Source: CBDBBY01 sp965205055 (lineage in GTDB: Bacteria; Pseudomonadota; Alphaproteobacteria; Rhodobacterales; Rhodobacteraceae). Taken from it: a stretch of DNA of 64,000 nucleotides. The stretch is taken from positions 4,216,001 through 4,280,000 of the forward strand of contig OZ242030.1 in the NCBI GenBank assembly GCA_965205055.1. Reading direction: 5' to 3'. A program made the translations under genes and the position numbers. How positions within the stretch are numbered: the first letter of the stretch is position 1; each line of letters starts with the position of its first letter. Below the pieces are notes generated by a model, which was not told the origin of the DNA, did not search any database, and was given only the letters and a program-made list of their open reading frames with translations. Below, in pieces: positions 17,183 to 24,967 of this stretch.

Positions 17183-19348
17183 TTAAACCTTCTGTTCCGG
17201 AAACCTCAGCGCTACGATCGCACCGTCGTAGTTCTCCGGTATATCAACTTCGGAATGACTGGGAAAAATAAGTTCCCCATTATTCAGTTCCATAACCATG
17301 TTCGCATAGTATAGCCCCATCCCCATCCCCTCTGGACGTCGGGAATAAAATGGGCGAACCAGTTCCGCTGGGCAATCCTGGAATCCCGGACCGGTATCCG
17401 CAATCACAATTGCCGGACCTCCTTCGAAACCTTCATCGATGTTGATGAAGATCGCACGACCGCTATTTTCGCTCTCTTCCGCCCATCGAGTCCTCATCCA
17501 GTAAATAGCGTTGTCTATAATATTTGTTAATACTCCGAGCGTAAGACCAAACGAGCAAGATATCACCGCATTTGGTTTACCTTCTCCAAGCGCGGGGCAT
17601 TCCAATTGGATCTTGTGATGTCTGAACCTGATCCCAGATAGATCGCATGCTCGCTTAATCAAAGACCTGAGCTCAACTCGCTTGCGAGTTTTTTTCCTCA
17701 ACAGATCGGAAAATCCATCAAGCAATCGAATTAATTCTTTGACCTGCACCGCAATTTCTGCCGATTCTTGATTAACCTCGAGGTTTCTGTAGAGCGAATG
17801 CACCCCTTGCTCAATTTCGTGGAATACCAACGCCAGGCTCGTTCCCGAAACCCCAGCCGACAGCAACCGCTCTTTCATAGACACATATTCATGCTCTATT
17901 CGATCAAGCAATTTGTTGATTTGATCGGATAACTTACTTTTCTTTACAATTTCGCGTATCTTGTTGACTGGCTCTATAATACTTTTGGTTTCGAGATCGC
18001 CTACTTCGCCTAAAAGCCCCTTAATCGCAATGCGGTCCTTTTCTCGCTCCCGCTGAAGAGGTTCAATAGCACCGAGGACAAGTCTTTGGAGTCGTTCATA
18101 TGCTGAGTTTTCAATAAATCCTTCGCGATTTGATTTTTCAACTAAGTCCTTGCTTGTATCCAGATCAAGTGAAACATGTCCGAATACAATATTTCTGCTA
18201 AATCCTTTTGCAAGTTTGCTCAAGCGTTGCAAGTCAAGGCCGAGCCAATCGTTGTTTCGCTCGCCGTAGTCATATACCCGTATGCCGTCGCGATATACTC
18301 GCACTCCCCCATTTTCGGCGAGAAAGTCTTTGATGAATTGTATTTCTCCCAATTGCTTCGTGACATTCGGGGATAGGTCGAAAACAAAAAATTCTCCGGA
18401 TATTGGGCCTATTCCGTTCAAGATTTCTTCGTCTGCGACAATTTTTTGCACGGCCGAACTCTGAACAAATCCACTGAACAGGGGATCGTCGTCATCGATC
18501 TCCGGTGGAGGGATTAAAAGAGGTTCGTCTTCGGCTGTTACTTTTCGCGGCTCGCGAATAAGTCCTCGGATTCCCCTGAACGCGTATTTGTAAGAAAATA
18601 CTCGGCCGTTGAAATTAAAACGGTAGTGCCACGGCGCGCGTTTCAATATTTCCGCAGGATCAGGAAGATTTTCGATCCAAACAGGAATGTCGGGGACTTT
18701 CAAGATTGCTGAAAAATCGCTACAGCTCTTAGAGCCAAAAGGTGATGATATTGATGTGATTTGACGGTATAGCCTGCGGATCTCGCCACGTGTCCAATGT
18801 TGTACACGAAGATCATCAATGTGAATCAGTGTGCCTGTTGAACGGCCAATGAAGTGCTGGGGGTGTCGCACTTCGATATCAAATTCCGCATCTTCGAGGT
18901 ACTCTTGCAATATCATAGAATTCCAATCTATGCGTACAACTATTTCCTGCATTTCCGCAGCTCTTGTTATCATTTCTATTTTGTTGCCAAGTTTATGAAC
19001 TGACAACCTTCCCAATCCTTTGGAGCCAAGAGGAAGTCGCCCCATTTTTGATCTTTGGCGCAATTGGCGTTGTTTATCTTTGTGATCATGGGCGATGACG
19101 AGCCAAATATTCTGGATGATTGGAAGCGACATACCCACACCGTCGTCCTCAATCAGTATGGAACGAGATGTAGCTCCAATTCCGTTAATCGTGACCACTG
19201 CACGCGTGGCATCGGCGTCATAAGCGTTCTTGACTAATTCAAAAACGGCCAATCGAGGGGATCCAATTAGTTGATCGCCGAGATGCTGAAGGACTCGTGC
19301 ACGCGGGCGAAAAACAGCTTTTTCGATGTTCTGTTTCATCAACTGCAT
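17183..19348 (-). CDS. Double-GHKL protein: Hsp90/MORC-like ATPase fused to histidine-kinase core
   Basis: This 721-residue protein has two ATP-binding modules. The N-terminal one is Hsp90/MutL/MORC-like: FELVKNAYDAD (N box, ~residue 38), EDDGVGM (~67) and GSKGLGRLS (~108). A coiled-coil-like middle follows, then a dimerisation segment with VFHEIEQGVHSL (H510 as possible phospho-acceptor) and a histidine-kinase catalytic domain: TNIIDNA (~608), ADTGPGF (~650) and GMGMGLYYA (~674). No transmembrane segment is evident, so sensing is cytoplasmic. It is translated just before the receiver protein. The layout recalls paraMORC-type GHKL ATPases described in R-M-linked islands. The start could also be the ATG at 19339. 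Confidence 0.85.
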   Translation of the reverse strand: MQLMKQNIEKAVFRPRARVLQHLGDQLIGSPRLAVFELVKNAYDADATRAVVTINGIGATSRSILIEDDGVGMSLPIIQNIWLVIAHDHKDKQRQLRQRSKMGRLPLGSKGLGRLSVHKLGNKIEMITRAAEMQEIVVRIDWNSMILQEYLEDAEFDIEVRHPQHFIGRSTGTLIHIDDLRVQHWTRGEIRRLYRQITSISSPFGSKSCSDFSAILKVPDIPVWIENLPDPAEILKRAPWHYRFNFNGRVFSYKYAFRGIRGLIREPRKVTAEDEPLLIPPPEIDDDDPLFSGFVQSSAVQKIVADEEILNGIGPISGEFFVFDLSPNVTKQLGEIQFIKDFLAENGGVRVYRDGIRVYDYGERNNDWLGLDLQRLSKLAKGFSRNIVFGHVSLDLDTSKDLVEKSNREGFIENSAYERLQRLVLGAIEPLQREREKDRIAIKGLLGEVGDLETKSIIEPVNKIREIVKKSKLSDQINKLLDRIEHEYVSMKERLLSAGVSGTSLALVFHEIEQGVHSLYRNLEVNQESAEIAVQVKELIRLLDGFSDLLRKKTRKRVELRSLIKRACDLSGIRFRHHKIQLECPALGEGKPNAVISCSFGLTLGVLTNIIDNAIYWMRTRWAEESENSGRAIFINIDEGFEGGPAIVIADTGPGFQDCPAELVRPFYSRRPEGMGMGLYYANMVMELNNGELIFPSHSEVDIPENYDGAIVALRFPEQKV

Positions 19349-19797
19349 CTTGGATCGCCGTAGATATCCCAGAGAAGTTTTTCGTTCACCATCTGCATCG
19401 CTTTTTCAAGTCCGTTCTGTTGCTAGTGGAACGCGCGCTCCTTTCATTCGGCAACCGATAACTCCGTGCATTCGTGTGCGCCCCTTGCACCACGAGGTTT
19501 TTCCTTGTCCAATTCCGGGCGTCGGGTCAAGCGCTTTCGTGTGTCCGGCCTGTTTGATGCGGCAACATTCGGTTCGGCTGGGCTGCATGGAAATGCGCGG
19601 ATCCATATCGGCCCTTCGTGTTCGGAGTGTCTCGAATGCGCACTGCGTCTCCCGTTTGGCTTCCTGGCTCTGGGCAAGCTGGCTATCTGCCGTTCCCACG
19701 GGGGCAGGCGGCGGCTGTTCCATCTGGTCGGCAAGCTCTACGAAACTCTACGAGCGCACTTCGGTCGCCGCGGCAACGAAAGCTGGCGGTTCAAAAA
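19349..19797. other. Intergenic stretch, no gene recognised
   Basis: About 450 nt divergent from the kinase operon and facing the zinc operon. Long open frames on both strands are Cys/Ser/Arg-rich and lack family features. The promoter of the kinase-receiver operon should lie at its left edge. It ends at a 55-bp dispersed repeat. Confidence 0.4.
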
Positions 19798-19852
19798 CTG
19801 AATCGCCCCAGGTTTTCTGGAGAGCAATCGGCTGAACAAACGAGCCGGAAGC
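19798..19852 (+). repeat. 55-bp dispersed repeat, copy A
   Basis: Starts CTGAATCGCCCCAGG and ends GAACAAACGAGCCGGAAGC. The same 55-nt unit, with no length change, occurs at 35925-35979 (minus) and 51315-51369 (plus). Confidence 0.8.
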
Positions 19853-19869
19853 GTCGTCGGATGCTCAGT

Positions 19870-20379
19870 TCACCATTCGTAAGGTTCAATCCGCTCAGCC
19901 GACAGGGCATAGCCGATCTCCGCGAGTCGGGTGGAGGTCGGGTCTGTGCCGAGCACGCCGGTGACAGTCACAGCTTCGAACAGCCCGTCGGATTCGTAGG
20001 GTGTTTCGGTCGTCACAAACACCAGCTGATTTGGAGGCGGCGGCGGTACGTGGACGCAAGCGCCGAAATAGGGCACGAGGATGAAGGAAGTCACCGACGA
20101 GCCTTGGAAATCGATGGGCACTATGAAACCCGGCAAGCGAACGGTTTTGCCGTCCCAGTCCGTCCGTACGCGATCCGAGGCCGGTTGTCGGGCGGCGAGC
20201 GGGGCGTCGCCGTGCTGAACAACGCCGCGCAACGTCTGGCTGGACGCATTTCCAGACTCGGGCAGCAGGTCTTCCCAGTCAAGGACAACGACCTGATCGG
20301 CAACGGCCGGGACGGGCAGCGTTCCGAGAGCGATCATCCCGAATAGGGCATGTCGGCGTGAGATTTTGCTGTTTACCAT
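19870..20379 (-). CDS. DUF3299 periplasmic protein of a zinc-type operon
   Basis: This 169-residue protein has a Tat-like signal (SRRHALFGMIALGTLPVPAVA) and a mature DUF3299 domain: VLDWEDLLPE near the start, VRLPGFIVPID in the centre, FGACVHVPPPPPNQ, and GVLGTDPTSTRLAEIGY near the end. The conserved Cys-Val-His-Val is a possible metal site. DUF3299 proteins are found with DUF2796 (ZrgA) and a LolD/FtsX-like ABC pair, a set linked to zinc handling in Vibrio. ATG 20379 is chosen because AGGA lies seven bases before it. It is the last gene of the operon that begins at 23174. Confidence 0.85.
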   Translation of the reverse strand: MVNSKISRRHALFGMIALGTLPVPAVADQVVVLDWEDLLPESGNASSQTLRGVVQHGDAPLAARQPASDRVRTDWDGKTVRLPGFIVPIDFQGSSVTSFILVPYFGACVHVPPPPPNQLVFVTTETPYESDGLFEAVTVTGVLGTDPTSTRLAEIGYALSAERIEPYEW

Positions 20380-20420
20380 ATGCAAGTCCTCATCTTCTCA
20401 ATTGCCAGTGAACGGCCTGC

Positions 20421-20627
20421 CTATGCAATCCCCTTGCATTGAATCCGGATGCCAATCCGCCCGTCGCGAATTCCAGTTTGCCATAGCCGACCGCTTGGCC
20501 GCAACCGATCTTGCCAAGCGATGTCGCGCACCTTTGCCGCCGCCGGCGCAAGCAGAACAGCGAGCGGCATCCTTTTCGCTGCAAGCGAGACGCAGCAGGA
20601 TTGCAAAGCAGGGACGGCAGAATTCAT
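20421..20627 (-). pseudogene. Short frame after the permease, possible remnant of a second DUF3299-type gene
   Basis: The ATG at 20627 overlaps the permease stop (ATGA), as for a coupled gene. The 68-residue product has a hydrophobic signal-like stretch (RMPLAVLLAPAAAKV) followed by RDIAWQDRLRPS, which resembles the first lines of DUF3299 proteins (signal, then DWEDL-P). It then turns basic and stops. I read it as the decayed 5' end of a gene, but it could be a small secreted protein. Confidence is low. Confidence 0.35.
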
Positions 20628-21874
20628 GATTTCACCATCATGCCATCGGCAAGCGACAACCTGTAGGCACGAATTGCGGGTGCCAAGCTCACAATTGCGC
20701 CAGCGGCCGTCACGCCTGCAAACACCCTGATCTCCAGCAGGCCGGGCGTCTTGATCGGCAGCCAAAGGCCAAACGCCTGATCAACAATCGGCTGAGCGAT
20801 GACAAGTCCGGCGTACAGCAAACCGAGCCCCAACGCTGCGCCGATGGCCGCCATCAGCACTGCCTCCAACAGCAGGAGCCCCAGGATTGTGCTTGGGCGG
20901 GCGCCCATGGCGCGGAAAATCGCCATCTCCCGGCGACGTTCGTTGAGGCTGGAAAACATGGTCGCCATCATTCCGATCAGTGCGGTGACTACGACCATGG
21001 CGGACACTCCGAGCAACGCGGTTTCCGCGATGCCGACGATCTGCCACAACTCTTGCAAGGCGACTCCGGGCAGAATGGCCATCAACGGCTCTTCAGGATA
21101 TTCGTTGATCGCGCGTTGCAAAGCAAATGTCTGCAGCGGGCTTTTGACCCCGATCAACGCGGCAGTGATCGCGTTGGGCGTCAAATCCATTTGGCGGATC
21201 TCGTCAACGGGCGTGTTCCGGCCCGGTATCTTGGCTCCGCTGCTCCAGTCCACGTGAATGGCCTCAATGGCTTCCATGCTGACAATGACGGTGCGGTCGA
21301 CGGGAGTTCCCGTCTTGGCCAGAATGCCGGCAACGCGGAACGGCTGGTCGTCGTGCATTGCGAACGAGGCAAGCCCATGCGCCACGATGATTGGATCCCC
21401 TGCCGCGTAGCCCAGAGCTGACGCCACATCCGACCCGATCACTGCGTCGAACAGATCGGACATGACAACGCCTTGCTGAACCTCCAGCGACCGATCCCGA
21501 CGATACCTGTAGTGTTCAAAAAACGCTTTAGAGGTCCCCATCACCCGGAACTGACGGTGGCTGTCGCCCAGCGAAATCGGCACGATCCAGTCCACTTCGT
21601 CCCGCTCCGCCATGTGCCGATAGCTGGCCCAAGTGACGTTGTTCGTGGCGTTGCCGATCCGGAACACCGAATAAAGCAGGAGCTGTACAGAGCCGGATCG
21701 AGCGCCGAGGATCAGATCGGTCCCGGAAATCGTATCCGCAAAGCTGGCCTTGGCCCCGGTCCGCACTTTCTCCACCCCAAGAAACAAGGCGACGGACAAG
21801 CCGATGGCCAGTATGGTCATGCCAACGGTCGTCGATCTGGCCAGCAGGGAGCCGAGCGCAAGTCTTCCGATCAT
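20624..21874 (-). CDS. FtsX/MacB-type ABC permease (zinc operon)
   Basis: This 416-residue protein has the MacB/LolC topology: one N-terminal helix (VGMTILAIGLSVALFLGVE), a ~230-residue periplasmic MacB_PCD-like domain, and three C-terminal helices. The FtsX-typical SLNERRREMAIFRAMGARPSTI lies between the second and third helices. Its start overlaps the ATPase stop by 4 nt. With the ATPase it would move a substrate across or out of the inner membrane by the mechanotransmission mechanism of this superfamily. Neighbours DUF2796 and DUF3299 point to zinc import (inference by context with the Vibrio zrg locus). Confidence 0.88.
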   Translation of the reverse strand: MIGRLALGSLLARSTTVGMTILAIGLSVALFLGVEKVRTGAKASFADTISGTDLILGARSGSVQLLLYSVFRIGNATNNVTWASYRHMAERDEVDWIVPISLGDSHRQFRVMGTSKAFFEHYRYRRDRSLEVQQGVVMSDLFDAVIGSDVASALGYAAGDPIIVAHGLASFAMHDDQPFRVAGILAKTGTPVDRTVIVSMEAIEAIHVDWSSGAKIPGRNTPVDEIRQMDLTPNAITAALIGVKSPLQTFALQRAINEYPEEPLMAILPGVALQELWQIVGIAETALLGVSAMVVVTALIGMMATMFSSLNERRREMAIFRAMGARPSTILGLLLLEAVLMAAIGAALGLGLLYAGLVIAQPIVDQAFGLWLPIKTPGLLEIRVFAGVTAAGAIVSLAPAIRAYRLSLADGMMVKS

Positions 21875-22572
21875 GCCGCCGCCCTTTCGATGTCGGCGAT
21901 GTCCTCCATCCGCACTGCGCTGTCGAACCGATCCTTCAGACGGGAATCGTGGCTGACCATCAATAGCGATTGGCCGTTGGCTTCTATCTGCGCAAAGAGC
22001 AAATCAAGAAACGCCGCCTGCGTGTCGGCATCCAACGCCGAGGTCGGCTCGTCGGCGATGATCAGAGGCGGCTGGCCTATCAGCGCCCGCGCCACGGCCA
22101 CTCTCTGTTGTTGACCCACGCTCAAGTTGCGCGCTCTGGCCGTCCGGATTCCCAGCGGCAGGTTCAACGCAGCAAGGAGCGTCGCGACCTCGCTGCTTGC
22201 ATTGCCCGCGCGCCGCCGGCGCTCGGGGGCAAAGCGCAATGGAAGGCAAATATTGTCGGCCACGCTGCCGAAGGGCAGAAGATTGAATTGCTGGAAGATC
22301 ACGCCGATCTGCTCGGCGCGGAACCGGTCGCGCTTGGCCCCGGACAAAGCAGTCAAATCCGTGCCCGCGACCCGGATCCTTCCTGTCTGCGGCGCAATCG
22401 TTCCGCAGATCAACGACAGGAGCGTCGACTTGCCGGACCCGCTTTCCCCCAGCAGCAGCATGGTCTCGCCCGCGGCGAGCGACATGGCTTCGACAGCCAG
22501 CGAAAAGGATGACCGTCCCGGCCAGCTGAAGCGAACATCCTTGAAATCGAGGATCGGGTCAGGCGTCGCCAA
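21871..22572 (-). CDS. LolD-type ABC ATPase (zinc operon)
   Basis: The 233-residue ATPase has Walker A LGESGSGKST, Q-loop IFQQFNLLPF, signature LSVGQQQRVA, Walker B LIIADEPTSALD and H-loop MVSHDSR. Size and the QQFNLLP element place it with LolD/MacB ATPases. Translation seems to start at a TTG 2 nt after the DUF2796 stop. It couples to the permease by a 4-nt overlap. All catalytic residues are intact. Confidence 0.92.
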   Translation of the reverse strand: MATPDPILDFKDVRFSWPGRSSFSLAVEAMSLAAGETMLLLGESGSGKSTLLSLICGTIAPQTGRIRVAGTDLTALSGAKRDRFRAEQIGVIFQQFNLLPFGSVADNICLPLRFAPERRRRAGNASSEVATLLAALNLPLGIRTARARNLSVGQQQRVAVARALIGQPPLIIADEPTSALDADTQAAFLDLLFAQIEANGQSLLMVSHDSRLKDRFDSAVRMEDIADIERAAA

Positions 22573-22574
22573 GT

Positions 22575-23174
22575 TCAGAGCATGCCGCGCAGGTCGAGCG
22601 ATGGAGCATCGCGTTCAATTTCGAATGCCTGGGCGCCGGAACTGGTGACGATCTGCACCTCAAGTTCGCGGGCGTTTTCAAACCGGTCGAAGTAGGCGAA
22701 TTCGATGCCGGTGATGGCTTCGGGATTGGAACAGGTCAGCAAGTATTCCGCATGGAATTCGGCATGGCGCTCCTCATCCTCATCGTGATCATCCTCGTCG
22801 TGATCTTCATGGGTCTCGCTGCCGTGTTCGTCATGATCGTCCTCGCCATGTTCATCGTGGTCTTCGCCTTCCAGCGCGGCGCTGGCGTGCGTCACCGTGC
22901 ATTCCGCGGCGGCCGGCAGGACGAAGATTTCTTGCGGCTTGGCCAAAAGCGCGAGCGCCGCATCGACTGCAACGCGGTCCTCGGCACTCTCGGCTTCGTA
23001 TTCGAAACCCACAATATCAGCGCCGGGCGCGTGCAGCTCCATGGCGACCCGGCTGCCGTCAAACGCGATGTTCAACTCGCCGACCCCATGCTCATGGGCG
23101 TCGAGCTGACGGGTTTGCTGCGCCGCAGCCGGCGCGGCGCAGATCGCAAGGATCAAGGGCAGGATTTGTTTCAT
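22575..23174 (-). CDS. ZrgA-like DUF2796 periplasmic zinc-binding protein
   Basis: The protein has ~199 residues, with a signal peptide (MKQILPLILAICAAPAAAQQ) and a mature DUF2796 domain: LDAHEHGVGELNIAFDG near the start, MELHAPGADIVGFE, and a Pro-Ala-Ala-Cys segment. A long His/Asp/Glu-rich stretch at ~residues 110-150 (HDEHGEDDHDEHG type) is suited to binding zinc. ZrgA is the first gene of a zinc uptake operon in Vibrio, with the same ABC and DUF3299 companions. The operon would be expected to be Zur-controlled, but no Zur site was identified. An ATG 18 nt upstream is an alternative start. Confidence 0.88.
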   Translation of the reverse strand: MKQILPLILAICAAPAAAQQTRQLDAHEHGVGELNIAFDGSRVAMELHAPGADIVGFEYEAESAEDRVAVDAALALLAKPQEIFVLPAAAECTVTHASAALEGEDHDEHGEDDHDEHGSETHEDHDEDDHDEDEERHAEFHAEYLLTCSNPEAITGIEFAYFDRFENARELEVQIVTSSGAQAFEIERDAPSLDLRGML

Positions 23175-23192
23175 TTTCAATGTCTCACTCAT

Positions 23193-23619
23193 TTTGTCTC
23201 AGCCGAGCAGTTCTTTTGCGACGCCGACCTGATGAATCGGCCCGCGAAAAGGTCGGCGCTTGCCATCGTGCGGATCCGGCATCTTCGGGATCGTGCCGGG
23301 CCTGCTTCCATTGATGAGCATACGATTTGCACCCATCGGTTTCCAGCGTCCGCTCGCCCGCCGTTCGTGCCGGTCAGCTGGGCTCGCATATGCGGGCCGG
23401 GCAATACAGCATGCCGGTCGGAGTTCCGTCTTTCGCACTCACGGATCATGCATTCAATTTCTCAATTCGCCAGAATTCGAATGCCCCAATCCGTGAATCG
23501 ACGAATTGCGCCCGCCCGATTGTTTTTCGGAAGCCGACATGGGATTTCCGTGTCAGGCGGCATGACGGCCTCGAAGATGCTCCTACGGAAAACGAATTGC
23601 CCGCGACAGGTTCGCAGCT
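23193..23619. other. Intergenic stretch, no gene recognised
   Basis: The upstream region of the zinc operon and the 3' side of ridA. It should hold the zinc-operon promoter. No coding frame, IS end or clear palindrome was seen. Confidence 0.4.
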
Positions 23620-24036
23620 TCATCGCCCGCCCGACTTGAGTATGGCGACAGCTTCGATTTCCACCGCCGCGCCCAGCGGAAGCCTTGAAACCTCCACGGT
23701 CGAGCGCGCCGGCCGAAACTCTCCGAAAAAGTCCGCGTAGACCTGATTGACCTTTGCGAAATCCCCGAGATCGACAACGAAGATTGTAGTCTTGACGATA
23801 TCGCCGATCGCTCCGCCTGCTTCACGGACCACGTGCTCAAGATTCCGCAGGGCTTGCCGAACCTGCGCCTCGACACCGCCTTCGACGAGCGCGCCTGATT
23901 CGGGATCCAGCCCGACCTGGCCCGACAGAAACAAGAGGGAACCGCTGCGGACCGCTTGCGAATACGGCCCTATCGGGGTTGGCGCTTTGGCGGTCTCAAT
24001 CGAATGCGAGCGCTCGGACGTCATCGGCATGTTCAT
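23620..24036 (-). CDS. RidA family enamine/imine deaminase
   Basis: The 138-residue protein matches RidA (YjgF/UK114): APTPIGPYSQAV at the start, FLSGQVGLDPESG, a central QVRQALRNLEHVV helix, and a C-terminal RSTVEVSRLPLGAAVEIEAVA. The RST-V and E-E positions correspond to the carboxylate-binding Arg and active-site Glu of the family. RidA hydrolyses reactive 2-aminoacrylate and related imines in the cytoplasm as a trimer. It stands alone, with an empty stretch upstream. The neighbouring lipoprotein is unrelated. Confidence 0.93.
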   Translation of the reverse strand: MNMPMTSERSHSIETAKAPTPIGPYSQAVRSGSLLFLSGQVGLDPESGALVEGGVEAQVRQALRNLEHVVREAGGAIGDIVKTTIFVVDLGDFAKVNQVYADFFGEFRPARSTVEVSRLPLGAAVEIEAVAILKSGGR

Positions 24037-24897
24037 TCCTTATTGGTTTTCGAGACTGCCCCCGACATTCCACAACTTGGATCGGTCGTCAAAGGCGTGA
24101 TCCGGACAGACGGTTGTTTTCGATTCTTTCGCCGATCGAGTTCGCCGGACTGGAATTGGCTGCGGGCATGCATATGTTCCGCGACGATTTTCCCATCCGA
24201 GAGGCATTCATGCGGTGGCTCCGACGTACGCCTCGATGCTACAATCGCCTCCCGCAAAGCAGGCCGACGCTCCGGAGATGGTTCAAACGAACGGCGGGAT
24301 TGCCGGACCGCCGCTTCAAGATCATCAGCGGGGCCGCGGAGCATTGAAGCGCGCTTGCTTTGGGAGTTTCGCCGGATTGGCCCGGATGTCCGCATGAATA
24401 TGGATTATGCAAAGAAGCGTTGTCCGGGAATTTTTGCTTTGTTGACGAGCGTGCCGGCGTCGCTCGATGGAAATCTGCGGACTTTGGCGCAGCCGCAGCC
24501 CGACATGCTCCACCCAACGAGAGAACTGGCAGTCCAGAGGTGCGAAATGCGCTTGTTGAAAAACGATTTCGCTCATTGTGTCGGCTTGAGACGCTGCGCG
24601 GCGAGCGAGGTGCCGGCGCTCGGACAGGTAAGAGCGCTCAAGCTGCCGGACGTCGATCAGAAAAGAATGTTCCCGGCGGTCGGAAGGCAGGAAATTGAAA
24701 ACGACTTTTCTGCCAAGGGAAATCGTTCTTCTTCGGCGTGAAATTCAGTTCAAGTCCGAACCGCCTGTTCGATATGTTCAGAATGCGCGGACTCAAAAGG
24801 GCCGCAGCAGCAATTTCAGGCAACGGCTGCTATTTCGGCTTGGTTGCGGGCGATGGGGTATCGTTGATTGAAGTCCCGTTGGGCTCGAGCAGGCGTT
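24037..24897. other. Intergenic stretch, no gene recognised
   Basis: Roughly 860 nt. Several frames are open on both strands but give Ser/Arg-rich products; a piece near 24130-24345 (LELAAGMHMFRDDF) looks slightly protein-like and may be a decayed gene. No IS ends were found. Confidence 0.4.
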
Positions 24898-24935
24898 GAA
24901 AAAGAAAATGCCGCCGCGCCATTCGGCGCGGCGGC
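24898..24935 (-). terminator. Rho-independent terminator of the lipoprotein gene
   Basis: On the minus strand GCCGCCGCGCC-GAAT-GGCGCGGCGGC forms an 11-bp GC stem, followed by ATTTTCTTTTTC. It lies 33 nt after the stop of the lipoprotein gene. Confidence 0.85.
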
Positions 24936-24967
24936 AGGCCTTCGCATATGTTTTCCGACCGGGAGAC

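Noticed and set aside
19349..19835. 169-residue plus-strand frame overlapping the kinase gene start
   Set aside because: Cys/Ser/Arg-rich, no domain, no Shine-Dalgarno, and it runs through a dispersed repeat.
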